Origin: Burkholderia cepacia
GTDB lineage: Bacteria > Pseudomonadota > Gammaproteobacteria > Burkholderiales > Burkholderiaceae
Direction: 5' to 3'
DNA: 64,000 nucleotides
Assembly: GCF_029962485.1 (NCBI RefSeq)
Contig: NZ_CP073637.1
Coordinates: 1,860,001 to 1,924,000, forward strand
Shown here: piece after piece, positions 26,363 through 34,725 of the stretch
Layout of the letters: every line of letters begins with the position of its first letter
How positions within the stretch are numbered: the stretch's first letter is position 1
Program-made: the position numbers and the translations under genes
Notes under the pieces: generated by a model
The model's database searches: none
What the model saw: the letters and a program-made list of their open reading frames with translations, nothing else
What the model was told of the DNA's origin: nothing

Positions 26363-26791
26363 TCGATCGACCTCCTTGACGACGACTGTTTCGCGCTCCG
26401 CCAGGCTTCGCGGCATATCTCGAAGCTCTACGAGCACCATCTGTCCGCCGTCGGCATCACGCCCACGCAGTTCAGCATCCTGGGCATGCTCGCCGTCAGC
26501 GCGGGCCTGACCATGGTCGAACTCGCAAAAGCGATGGTGATGGACCGAACGACGCTGGTCCGCGCACTGAAGCCGTTGCTGCGACGCGGCCTGGTGGCGG
26601 CGCCCGCGCAAGGGCAACGCCGTCGCCGGCTCCAGGTCGTATTGACCGCGCAGGGCACGAAGAAGCTCGATGAAGCGACCGTCCACTGGGCAGCCGCACA
26701 GGCCAGCTTCGAACGCGATTTCGGTGCGCAACAGGCCGCTCACCTGCGCCGCGAACTGTTTCGCATGACGCTCGACACGTCCGACAGTTAG
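26357..26791 (+). CDS. MarR-family regulator of the efflux operon
   Basis: A 144-residue MarR regulator with a winged helix-turn-helix (MVELAKAMVMDRTTLVRALKPLLRRGLV, then the wing GQRRRRLQVVLTAQG). The start may be the ATG at 26357 or the GTG at 26351; no good ribosome site precedes either, so a leaderless or weakly translated message is possible. It stands 113 bp before a tripartite efflux operon, whose promoter region carries a palindrome matching one at this gene's start. It probably represses both and is released by a drug-like ligand. Confidence 0.85.
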   Translation: MHSIDLLDDDCFALRQASRHISKLYEHHLSAVGITPTQFSILGMLAVSAGLTMVELAKAMVMDRTTLVRALKPLLRRGLVAAPAQGQRRRRLQVVLTAQGTKKLDEATVHWAAAQASFERDFGAQQAAHLRRELFRMTLDTSDS

Positions 26792-26854
26792 CAACCCCGG
26801 TAACTCATTCATGCCATTCCGGACATTGATGCGCGACACCTGGCTGGCTAACGT

Positions 26855-26866
26855 GTGCATATGCAC
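26855..26866. promoter_or_regulatory. Perfect palindrome GTGCATATGCAC, efflux operator
   Basis: A 12-bp perfect palindrome 39 bp before the first efflux gene, followed by TAATTAAT, which can act as -10 sequence. A near copy overlaps the marR start at 26351. It is interpreted as the MarR operator. Confidence 0.65.
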
Positions 26867-26904
26867 TAATTAATCGTTCGACGACTGGATGACTCAAGGG
26901 AACC

Positions 26905-28434
26905 ATGGAAATGAACACGACGACTTCTCACTCGCCCTCCCGGCCGCAGTCGGGCATTCGTAAGGGATGGATCACCGCCGCGGCGCTGCTCGCGTTCAGC
27001 CTGGCCGGCTGCGTGAACTTTGCCGGCATCCACAGCGACAAGCAGATGGCGGCCCCGACGAAGTTCGAATCGCAACAGAGCCTGCCGGCCGAAGGCGGCA
27101 AGTGGCCCGCGATGAGCTGGGCCGACCAGTTCGGCGATCCGCAGCTGCCGGCGCTGATCGACGAAGCGTTGCGCGGCAACCCGACGATCGACCAGGCGCG
27201 CGCGCGGATCGAGAAGGCGTCGGCCTACATCGGCACGGCCAGGTCCGCGCTTTATCCGAATGCCAACGGCAGCTATACGTGGACCCGCCAGCGCTACACC
27301 GCGAACGGCATCGTGCCGCCGCCGTACGGCGGCTCGTGGCAGAGCGAGAACAGCCTGCTGGCCAGCGTGTCGTGGGATCTCGACCTGTGGGGCAAGAACC
27401 GCGAGCGGCTGCGCCAGGCCGTTTCGTCGGAGAAGGTGGCGGACGCCGAAGCCGAGGAGGTGCGCATCACGCTCGCCGCGTCGGTCGCGAGCACCTACAA
27501 CCAGCTCGCGCTGCTTTATGCACTGCGCGACATCCAGGTTCGCGAAGTCGCCAACCGCGAGACGATCGCGCACCTCACGGAAGGGCGCGTCAATGCCGGA
27601 CTCGACAGCAACGTCGAGCGGCAGACCGCCTACGGCGAAACCGCGACGAGCCGCTCCAGCGTCAGCGATCTCGACGGCCAGATCAAGACCGTGCGTTACC
27701 AGCTGGGCGCGCTGCTCGGCGCCGGCCCCGATCGCGGCCTCGCGATCGCCGAGCCGTCGCTGCACGGCGGCGACGTCGTCGCGCTGCCCGACAACCTGCC
27801 GGCCGACCTGCTGTCGCGCCGGCCCGACATCGTCGCGGCTTACTGGAAGGTCGATGCGGCCGTTCACGACGTGAAGGAAGCGAAGGCCGAGTTCTATCCC
27901 GACGTCAACCTGTCGCTGGCGGCCGGGCTCGACGCGTTCGGCTGGGGACGCTTCCTGACGGCCGGCAGCCGGCAGCTCCAGGCCGCGCCGGCGATTCACC
28001 TGCCGATCTTCGACGCCGGTGCATTGCGTTCGCAATTGAAGGATCGCTATGCGGACTTCGACTACGACGTCGCGACCTACAACCAGACGCTGATCGGCGC
28101 GCTGTCCGACGTCGCCACGCAAGTCACGCAGATCCGCTCGACCGATCTTCAACTGGTCGATGCGCGCAAGGCGCTGGAGGCGCAAACCACTGCCTATCAG
28201 CTGGCCGTCGTCCGCTACCGCTCGGGGCTCAACCCGCAACTGCAGGTGCTCAACGCGGACGACAACCGGCTCGCGGCCGAGACGGCCGTCGTCAATCTCG
28301 AGATGGGCCGCCGCAGCCAGCAGATCGCACTGATCAAGGCGCTCGGCGGCGGTTTCGATGCGTCGCAGGCCGGCCTCGCCGCGACCGCCGACACGCCGAT
28401 TCCCGCGCCGTCCCGGCCGGCCGCGACGAACTGA
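26905..28434 (+). CDS. Efflux outer-membrane lipoprotein (NodT/OprM family)
   Basis: A 509-residue outer-membrane factor of the TolC/NodT class, forming the exit channel of a tripartite pump. The signal peptide ends in the lipobox FSLAGC (Cys about residue 36). Two OEP domains follow, with the family blocks SWDLDLWGKNRERLRQA and DLLSRRPDIVAAYW. A second ATG two codons in (26911) is equally possible with AAGGGA upstream. It is the first gene of a three-gene operon with the adaptor at 28505 and the MFS pump at 29711. Confidence 0.92.
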   Translation: MEMNTTTSHSPSRPQSGIRKGWITAAALLAFSLAGCVNFAGIHSDKQMAAPTKFESQQSLPAEGGKWPAMSWADQFGDPQLPALIDEALRGNPTIDQARARIEKASAYIGTARSALYPNANGSYTWTRQRYTANGIVPPPYGGSWQSENSLLASVSWDLDLWGKNRERLRQAVSSEKVADAEAEEVRITLAASVASTYNQLALLYALRDIQVREVANRETIAHLTEGRVNAGLDSNVERQTAYGETATSRSSVSDLDGQIKTVRYQLGALLGAGPDRGLAIAEPSLHGGDVVALPDNLPADLLSRRPDIVAAYWKVDAAVHDVKEAKAEFYPDVNLSLAAGLDAFGWGRFLTAGSRQLQAAPAIHLPIFDAGALRSQLKDRYADFDYDVATYNQTLIGALSDVATQVTQIRSTDLQLVDARKALEAQTTAYQLAVVRYRSGLNPQLQVLNADDNRLAAETAVVNLEMGRRSQQIALIKALGGGFDASQAGLAATADTPIPAPSRPAATN

Positions 28435-28504
28435 TCGATTGCCTGCGCACAGGTAGCGCGTACCGAACGAACACCCCCGATTTCACCTTTGACTGGAGCC
28501 ACTC

Positions 28505-29665
28505 ATGAACACCCCCGATTCTCAGCCGACCGACGAGACACCGAAGACCCCGGGCAAGCGCAAGGCGCTGCTCGCGCTGGTCGCCGCATCCCTCGGCATT
28601 GCCGGCGTCGCGTACGGTGCGTACTACTTCCTCGAAGCGCGCTATCACGTCGAAACCGATGACGCGTACGTCAACGGCAACGTCGTGCAGATCACGCCGC
28701 AGGTGTCGGGCACGGTCATCGCGGTGAACGCGGACAACACGCAGATCGTGAAGGCCGGCGAGCCGCTCGTGCAGATCGATCCCGCGGACGCGAAGATCGC
28801 GCTGCAGCAGGCCGAAGCCGATCTCGGCCAGACCGTGCGCAGGGTGCACGGGCTCTATGTCGACGACGACAAGTACCGCGCGACCATCGCGGAGCGGCAG
28901 TCCGATCTCGCGAAAGCGCAGGACGACCTGCGGCGGCGCCAGTCGACCGGCATGACGGGCGCCGTGTCGGAGGAGGACATCTCGCATGCGAAGGACGCGG
29001 TCCGGTCGGCGCAGGCCGCGCTCGATGCCGCGAAGCAGCAGCTCGGCTCGAATCGCGCACTGACGGCGAACACGACCGTCGACCAGCATCCGGACGTGAT
29101 GGTGAGCGCCGCGCACGTGCGCGACGCGTATCTGGCGTATTCGCGAACGACGCTGCCGGCGCCCGTGACCGGCTACATCGCGCAGCGCTCGGTGCAGGTC
29201 GGCCAGCGCGTGTCGCCAGGGGCCGCACTGATGTCGGTCGTGCCGCTGAACCAGGTGTGGGTCGATGCGAACTTCAAGGAATGGCAGCTGCGTCACATCC
29301 GCATCGGCCAGCCGGTCGAGCTGACGGCCGACGTCTACGGGTCGGCGGCCGTCTACCACGGCAAGGTGGCCGGATTCACGCCGGGTACCGGATCGGCGCT
29401 CTCGCTGCTGCCGGCGCAAAACGCGACGGGCAACTGGATCAAGGTCGTGCAGCGGCTGCCGGTGCGGATCGAGATTCCGCCCGAGGAACTGGAAAGGCAT
29501 CCGTTGCGCGTGGGGCTGTCGATGACGGTCGACGTGAACGTGAAGGATCACGGCAGCGCCGGCCCGCAAGCCGATCCGCCATCGACCTACAAGACCGACG
29601 TGTTCGCGAAATACGGCGACAAGGCCGATGCCGCGATCGCCGACATCATCGCCGCCAACAAGTGA
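28505..29665 (+). CDS. Membrane-fusion (EmrA/HlyD) adaptor
   Basis: A 386-residue periplasmic adaptor with one N-terminal membrane segment (about residues 21-42) and the EmrA-type lipoyl half-motif VETDDAYVNGNVVQITPQVSGTV split around a coiled-coil hairpin (about 85-180). The second lipoyl half contains PAPVTGYIAQRSVQVGQ. It links the inner-membrane MFS pump to the outer-membrane factor. The start is fixed by a GGAG site and conserved length. Confidence 0.92.
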   Translation: MNTPDSQPTDETPKTPGKRKALLALVAASLGIAGVAYGAYYFLEARYHVETDDAYVNGNVVQITPQVSGTVIAVNADNTQIVKAGEPLVQIDPADAKIALQQAEADLGQTVRRVHGLYVDDDKYRATIAERQSDLAKAQDDLRRRQSTGMTGAVSEEDISHAKDAVRSAQAALDAAKQQLGSNRALTANTTVDQHPDVMVSAAHVRDAYLAYSRTTLPAPVTGYIAQRSVQVGQRVSPGAALMSVVPLNQVWVDANFKEWQLRHIRIGQPVELTADVYGSAAVYHGKVAGFTPGTGSALSLLPAQNATGNWIKVVQRLPVRIEIPPEELERHPLRVGLSMTVDVNVKDHGSAGPQADPPSTYKTDVFAKYGDKADAAIADIIAANK

Positions 29666-29710
29666 TTTCCCGTCACCCGGCGCACACGTCGCCGGGCCGC
29701 GCCTAACCGG

Positions 29711-31276
29711 ATGATCAACATGACCGCCAACCAATCGAATCCTCCTCCGCTGACGGGGCTGACACTCGCACTGGGCTCGCTGAGCGTGGGCCTCGCGGGT
29801 TTCATGACCGTTCTCGATTCCTCGATCGCGAACGTCGCGATCCCCACCATCTCGGGCAACCTCGGCGTATCGGTCGACGAGGGCACCTGGGTCATCACCG
29901 TGTTTGCCGCGGCGAATTCCGTCGCGATCCCGCTGACCGGCTGGCTGACGCAGCGGCTCGGGCAGGTCCGGCTGTTCGTCGGCTCGATCCTGCTGTTCGT
30001 GCTCGCGTCGTGGCTGTGCGGCGTCGCGCCGTCGCTGCCGTTCCTGCTGGGCGCGCGCGTGCTGCAGGGCCTCGTGGCCGGGCCGCTGATCCCGATGTCG
30101 CAGGCGCTCCTGCTCAGTTCGTGGCCGAAGGCGAAATCGTCGCTCGCGCTATCGTTGTTCTCGATGATCGTCGTGACGGGGCCGATCGTCGGGCCGTCGC
30201 TCGGCGGCTGGGTCACCGATAGCTACGCGTGGTCGTGGATCTTCTACATCAACATCCCGGTCGGACTGTTCGCCGCCACGATGGTCTGGTTCCTGTACCG
30301 CAAACGCGATACGCCCACGCGGAAACTGCCGATCGATTTCGTCGGCCTGACATTGCTGATCGTCTGGGTCGCGTCGCTCCAGATCATGCTCGACAAGGGC
30401 AAGGATCTCGACTGGTTCTCGTCGAACACGATCGTCATCCTGACCATCGTCGCCGTCGTGGGCCTCGTGTTGTTCGTCATCTGGGAGCTGACCGACAAGA
30501 ATCCGGTGGTCGACCTGACGCTGTTCAAGCAGCGCAACTTCCTCGGCGGCACGATCTCGATCGCGATTGCGTACGGGATCTTCTTCGGGACGCTCGTGCT
30601 GCTGCCGCAATGGATGCAGGAGTATCTCGGCTACCGGGCCGTCGACTCGGGGCTCGCGACGGCGCCGCTCGGCATCTTCGCGGTGATCGGCGCGCCGATC
30701 ATGGGCAAGATCCTGCCGCGCTCGGATGCGCGCATCATCGGCACGCTTGCGTTCGTCGGCTTCGCGCTCGTCTACTACATGCGCACGTTCTTCTTCACCG
30801 ACATCAGCGAGGGCTACATCATCCTGCCGACGCTGCTGCAGGGCATCCCGATGGCGCTGTTCTTCGCGCCGCTGACCGTGATCATCCTGTCGGGCCAGCC
30901 GCCCGAGAAAGTACCGGCCGCGGCAGGCCTGTCGACCTTCGCACGGATGTTCTTCGGCGGCATCGGCACGTCGCTCGCGGGCGTCGTGTGGAACAACCGG
31001 ACGATCATGCACCACGAGATCCTGACGCAGCAGGCAAGCCCGACCAACCCGCTCTTCAATGCGCAGATGGACAGCTACCATTCGCTGCTCGGCCTCGGCC
31101 AGGGCTCGTCGTATGCGTTGTTCGATCGCGTCGTGCAGTCGCAATCGGCGATGCTCGGGTTGAACGACGTGTTCTACGGCGCGGCGATCGTGATGATCAT
31201 CATCATTCCGCTTATCTGGATCACCAAGCCGGGCAAGGCAGGGGGCGCGAGCGACGCGGCCGCCGCCGCGCATTGA
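29711..31276 (+). CDS. DHA2-family drug efflux permease (EmrB-like)
   Basis: A 521-residue, 14-segment MFS proton antiporter of the DHA2 (EmrB/QacA) family, which normally expels lipophilic drugs and phenolics. Motif C (GPIVGPSLGGWVTDSYAWSW) and the N-terminal LDSSIANVAIPTI are typical. An ATG at 29720 is an alternative start. It is the last gene of the operon, followed by the strong terminator at 31299. Confidence 0.93.
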   Translation: MINMTANQSNPPPLTGLTLALGSLSVGLAGFMTVLDSSIANVAIPTISGNLGVSVDEGTWVITVFAAANSVAIPLTGWLTQRLGQVRLFVGSILLFVLASWLCGVAPSLPFLLGARVLQGLVAGPLIPMSQALLLSSWPKAKSSLALSLFSMIVVTGPIVGPSLGGWVTDSYAWSWIFYINIPVGLFAATMVWFLYRKRDTPTRKLPIDFVGLTLLIVWVASLQIMLDKGKDLDWFSSNTIVILTIVAVVGLVLFVIWELTDKNPVVDLTLFKQRNFLGGTISIAIAYGIFFGTLVLLPQWMQEYLGYRAVDSGLATAPLGIFAVIGAPIMGKILPRSDARIIGTLAFVGFALVYYMRTFFFTDISEGYIILPTLLQGIPMALFFAPLTVIILSGQPPEKVPAAAGLSTFARMFFGGIGTSLAGVVWNNRTIMHHEILTQQASPTNPLFNAQMDSYHSLLGLGQGSSYALFDRVVQSQSAMLGLNDVFYGAAIVMIIIIPLIWITKPGKAGGASDAAAAAH

Positions 31277-31298
31277 TCGAACACCGGAACGCAGGGAA

Positions 31299-31331
31299 GG
31301 CCGCGCCCGTATCGGGGCGCGGCCTTTTTTT
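31299..31331. terminator. Rho-independent terminator of efflux operon
   Basis: A perfect 10-bp stem (GGCCGCGCCC) with a six-base loop is followed by seven T residues, 22 bp past the EmrB-like stop. It lies before the convergent TetR gene. Confidence 0.9.
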
Positions 31332-31372
31332 CGTCCGACCTCATCGGAGGCGGTATCGCATGCGGCGCCGGT

Positions 31373-32005
31373 TCAGCGGATGACCGGCGGTCGCTCGACC
31401 TCGCTGTCGATCAATCGTCGTGCCGCATCGACCAGTTCGGCCTTCAGGCCGGCGACGCCGAAGGTCAGCGCCGACGCATACGCCCCCTCCATCAGCAGCG
31501 ACAGCTGGTTGCCCAGCCGAACCGGGTCGTCGACCGCCAGCGCGCGGCACAGGGTGTGCAGGCGCGCGCGGACCTCCGCCTTGTTGGCGCACGCGATGAC
31601 CGTGCCGGGATGGTCGCGATCGGGGAACTCCGTCGCGAGATTGACGAACGGACAGCCGCGAAACCGGGGCGTCGAGAGCAGGTCCGCGATGCCGTCGAAC
31701 AATGCGTCGAGCTGCCTGCGCGGCGCACCGGCATGCGCGTCAACGATCGCGTCCCACCACGCCCAGAAGCGGCGGTTCTGCTCGTCCGCGAAGGCCGCGA
31801 TCAGTTCGTCCTTCGACGCGAACGTCCGGTAGAGCGACGACTTCGATACGCCAGAGCGTTCGAGCACGGCATCGATGCCGATCGCGCGGATGCCATGTTG
31901 ATAGAACAGCTCGATCGCGGTCTCGACCAGTCGTTCACGCGCGGAAGGCTCGCCGCGCTTCGGCGCGCCCCGTTTGGTGGTCGTGGTCGTTGTCGTCTTG
32001 CTCAC
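31373..32005 (-). CDS. TetR-family regulator
   Basis: A 210-residue TetR repressor. A low-complexity Thr-rich stretch (residues 3-10) precedes the helix-turn-helix (ARERLVETAIELFYQHGIRAIG, then SGVSKSSLYRTFASKDEL) and a ligand domain. I chose the GTG at 32005 because GGAGG stands seven bases upstream; the ATG at 32053 lacks a ribosome site. It is divergent from the SnoaL-like gene at 32139, and a perfect inverted repeat between them is its probable operator. Confidence 0.9.
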   Translation of the reverse strand: MSKTTTTTTTKRGAPKRGEPSARERLVETAIELFYQHGIRAIGIDAVLERSGVSKSSLYRTFASKDELIAAFADEQNRRFWAWWDAIVDAHAGAPRRQLDALFDGIADLLSTPRFRGCPFVNLATEFPDRDHPGTVIACANKAEVRARLHTLCRALAVDDPVRLGNQLSLLMEGAYASALTFGVAGLKAELVDAARRLIDSEVERPPVIR

Positions 32006-32059
32006 CGGTGCCTCCGCGCAATCGTGATTGACAAAAGTACACCAAGCGCCCATTCTTCG

Positions 32060-32083
32060 TAAAGGTACAGATCGGTACCTTTA
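32060..32083. promoter_or_regulatory. Perfect inverted repeat TAAAGGTAC-N6-GTACCTTTA
   Basis: A 9-bp perfect repeat with a six-base spacer lies between the divergent TetR and SnoaL-like genes. Dimension and place fit the TetR operator controlling both. Confidence 0.75.
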
Positions 32084-32138
32084 TAGGTCGACGCATGTCG
32101 CGTGCCCGGCCTCGGCCGTCACTCACAGGAGCAGTGCA

Positions 32139-32537
32139 ATGACGACATCAGGGAAAACGGCAGCAAACAAGGCGCTGGTTCTCGAGGCGATCACGGGCGT
32201 TTTCATCCACCGCGATCCCGCGGTGTTGGATCGGCTGTTCAGCGACGATTACCGGCAGCACAATCCGCAGATTCCGAACGGCACGGCGGCGATCAAGGCG
32301 CTGCTGGGCAACCTGCCGGCCGATTTCAGGTACGAGCCGGGGCTCGTCGTGGCGGAGGGCGACTATGTCAGCATCCACGGCCGCTACTTCGGCTGGGGTC
32401 CGGAACCGATGGTCGCCGTCGACATCTTTCGCGTGGAGAACGGCAAGGTCGCCGAACACTGGGACGTCATGCAGCAGGAAGTGCCCGCGGCGCAAAGCGC
32501 GAACGGCAACAGCATGCTCACGTCGGCGCAGGAGTAG
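32139..32537 (+). CDS. SnoaL/NTF2-like protein
   Basis: A 132-residue NTF2-fold protein of the SnoaL-like group. Typical features are YRQHNPQIPNG near residue 38 and the C-terminal DIFRVENGKVAEHWDV. The activity (small cyclase, isomerase or ligand binder) is not determined by family. The ATG at 32139 has CAGGAG upstream. It is probably controlled by the divergent TetR. A paralogue lies at 33389 with the same ENGK..EHWDV end. Confidence 0.85.
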   Translation: MTTSGKTAANKALVLEAITGVFIHRDPAVLDRLFSDDYRQHNPQIPNGTAAIKALLGNLPADFRYEPGLVVAEGDYVSIHGRYFGWGPEPMVAVDIFRVENGKVAEHWDVMQQEVPAAQSANGNSMLTSAQE

Positions 32538-32597
32538 AGGCCGGCATTGCGACGTGCCCGACGCGCGATCATGCAATCGCGTCGGGCGCGTGGAACG

Positions 32598-33350
32598 TCA
32601 GGGAAGAGCAGGGCGGTCGCCCGGCGCCGGTTCGGCGTGGAAATCGATGCTGCGGATGTCGATGGAAACCAGGAGCGGCTCGTCGATCTTCTGCGTCGCA
32701 TCGTCGTACGCAAAGACGCGGCGCGACATCGGCACCATCACGCCGTGCACGTTGCGGTAGTCCGATGCATAGTTCGCGCCGCGTGCGCCGCCCATCACAT
32801 CGACCGTGTAATCGTGGCGGCGCAGCAGCCCGTCTTCGCCGAAGTAGGACACCTGCTCGCGACTGTGGCTGGCAATCGTATCCGGGAACGTGACTTTCAG
32901 GCGCCGCCAGGTTTCGCCGTTCTCGTGCCAGTCGGACAGTTCTTCCGTCCGAAAACCCGGACGGGCGTAGAGAAACGGAATGGTCAGATAGGTCCAGAGC
33001 GCGTAACCGGTGAAGTACAGCGCATGCAGGCGATCCCAGCGGGTCTGCTGCGTATGGCCTTGGTAGGCGCTGCGCGGCGTGCGCCTTTCTTCGGGTGCCG
33101 CGCCGTTCGCGGCGTCGATCGCGACGACGTCCGGCTCGAACGTGCCGCGCCAGCCGCCGGCCCGCGACGCGATCTCGACCCGTTGGCGCCGCAGGTCGGC
33201 GGCCAGCTCGATCCCGTGGAACAGTCCCGGCTGGTCCTTCAGGTGCCAGACGGCGCCCCCGATATCGAGCGCCGCCGTCACCGTGCGGAACCTGTTCCAG
33301 TTGTCGATCCCGCCGTGGGCGTCGATTGCCTGTTCGAGCAACGTACTCAT
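32598..33350 (-). CDS. Hypothetical protein (250 aa)
   Basis: A 250-residue cytoplasmic protein (no signal peptide) with many aromatic residues and a repeated beta-strand pattern (TFEPDVVAID, SYFGEDGLLRRHDYTVDV). The length and HGGIDNWNRF start recall a conserved proteobacterial family of unknown function that often sits near oxidoreductases. GGATG before the ATG is weak. It follows the SnoaL-like gene at 33389 by 38 bp and is likely the last gene of a minus-strand operon. Confidence 0.7.
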   Translation of the reverse strand: MSTLLEQAIDAHGGIDNWNRFRTVTAALDIGGAVWHLKDQPGLFHGIELAADLRRQRVEIASRAGGWRGTFEPDVVAIDAANGAAPEERRTPRSAYQGHTQQTRWDRLHALYFTGYALWTYLTIPFLYARPGFRTEELSDWHENGETWRRLKVTFPDTIASHSREQVSYFGEDGLLRRHDYTVDVMGGARGANYASDYRNVHGVMVPMSRRVFAYDDATQKIDEPLLVSIDIRSIDFHAEPAPGDRPALP

Positions 33351-33388
33351 TGCATCCTCCGTGTGTCGGGCGGCCTGACGCGCGCGAA

Positions 33389-33793
33389 TCAGCGCTCGTC
33401 GCCGAAGCGGTCGCCGAACATCGGATGGCCGCCGGCGGATTCGCTGCGTGCCGCCTCGTTCTGCAGCACGTCCCAGTGTTCGACCAGTTTCCCGTTCTCG
33501 ATGCGCAGGATATCCAGCGCGATCAGCGCGACCGGCGACGCCGAATGGCTGTAGCGGCTGTGGATCCAGACGAAGTCGCCGTTGGCCGCGACCATGTCGT
33601 ACTCGAAACGCAGGTCGGGCATCGAATCGACGAGGCCGAACAGGCCGTCGCGGCCGGCCGGTACGTGCTGGCTGTGCTGGACATACGAATCGGACCAGAA
33701 CTGCGCGGCCTTCTCGTAATCCTTCCGGTTGAACAACGTGTCGAGCGCGTCGAGCACGAGCGCGACGTTCTTTTCTTCAAGTTCCTTCGACAT
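33389..33793 (-). CDS. SnoaL/NTF2-like protein (paralogue)
   Basis: A 134-residue NTF2-fold protein with YVQHSQHVPAGRDGLFGLV and LDILRIENGKLVEHWDVLQ, clearly related to the gene at 32139. It lies on the opposite strand, 38 bp before the hypothetical gene at 32598. The ATG follows GGAGT, so the start is secure. It may act on a compound made by the neighbouring SDR and hydrolase. Confidence 0.85.
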   Translation of the reverse strand: MSKELEEKNVALVLDALDTLFNRKDYEKAAQFWSDSYVQHSQHVPAGRDGLFGLVDSMPDLRFEYDMVAANGDFVWIHSRYSHSASPVALIALDILRIENGKLVEHWDVLQNEAARSESAGGHPMFGDRFGDER

Positions 33794-33913
33794 GATTCGG
33801 ACTCCGATGAGTTAAGGTGTCGTTTCGTTCGATCCGGTACGACACAACAGGGTGAATGGACAATCGTTCTCAGTGCATCTGCTTGCGCCGCGACTGCATG
33901 GCGCGGTCTGTCG

Positions 33914-34675
33914 TCATGCGACGGGAATCGGGTTATCGGCGATGAACTGGTTGAACTGCTCGACGAACGCGTGTTCGTTTGGCCCCGCGTTGTCGCGCAA
34001 CGGCTTGCCGGCCTCGACCACCACTTCGGTCGTCGCGGTTTCAAGCAGTGTCAGCGTCTCGGCGATGAACGCGTCGACCGGCATCGCGCGCGGGTCGCCG
34101 CTCTTGTGCACGAGATCGGTGTCGACCCACGGCGGCGCGATCTCGAGCACACGCACGCTGGTGTTGCGCAGCGCGAAACGCTGCGACAGCGTGTACGAGT
34201 GGATCGCAGCCTTCGTCGCCGAGTAGAGCGCCGTCGCGGCGAGCGGCACGTACGCGAGCACCGAGCTGTTGTTGATGATCGTTGCGTCGGGCTGCCGCTT
34301 CAGGTGCTCGACGAACGCCGCGCTCACGCGCACCGGGCCGAGCAGGTTCGTGGTGACGAGCTGGACGGCCTGTTCGTCGTTGAGCGGCCCGGCCGCGTCG
34401 TCGAACGGCATGATGCCCGCATTGTTGATCACGACGTTCAGCGCCGGATAGCGTTCGATCAGTTGCGCGGCAACGGCGCGGATCTGCGCGGCGTCGCCGA
34501 TATCGAGCTCGACCGTGTCGATGCCGGGGTTCTGCTTCGCGATTTCATCGAGCAGCGCCTTGCGGCGGCCGGCGACGATCACCTGGTTGCCGCGCCGGTG
34601 CAAGGCTTCCGCCAGCGTACGGCCGATACCCGACGTGCCGCCGGTGATGAAGATGGTGTTTCCGCTGAGTTTCAT
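33914..34675 (-). CDS. SDR-family oxidoreductase (DltE-like)
   Basis: A 253-residue short-chain dehydrogenase of the DltE/YciK-like group. TGGTSGIG is at residues 11-18, NNAGIMPF at about 88 and the active-site Ser at about 131. The catalytic YSATK appears as ATALYSATKAAI, so unlike the SDR at 23760 the Tyr-Lys pair is intact. The ATG at 34675 has CAGGAGC upstream. It lies 50 bp after the hydrolase gene. Confidence 0.9.
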   Translation of the reverse strand: MKLSGNTIFITGGTSGIGRTLAEALHRRGNQVIVAGRRKALLDEIAKQNPGIDTVELDIGDAAQIRAVAAQLIERYPALNVVINNAGIMPFDDAAGPLNDEQAVQLVTTNLLGPVRVSAAFVEHLKRQPDATIINNSSVLAYVPLAATALYSATKAAIHSYTLSQRFALRNTSVRVLEIAPPWVDTDLVHKSGDPRAMPVDAFIAETLTLLETATTEVVVEAGKPLRDNAGPNEHAFVEQFNQFIADNPIPVA

Positions 34676-34725
34676 GATGCATGCTCCTGGGTGAGTGAAA
34701 TGTGTCGACAAGACATTCGCGGCCG

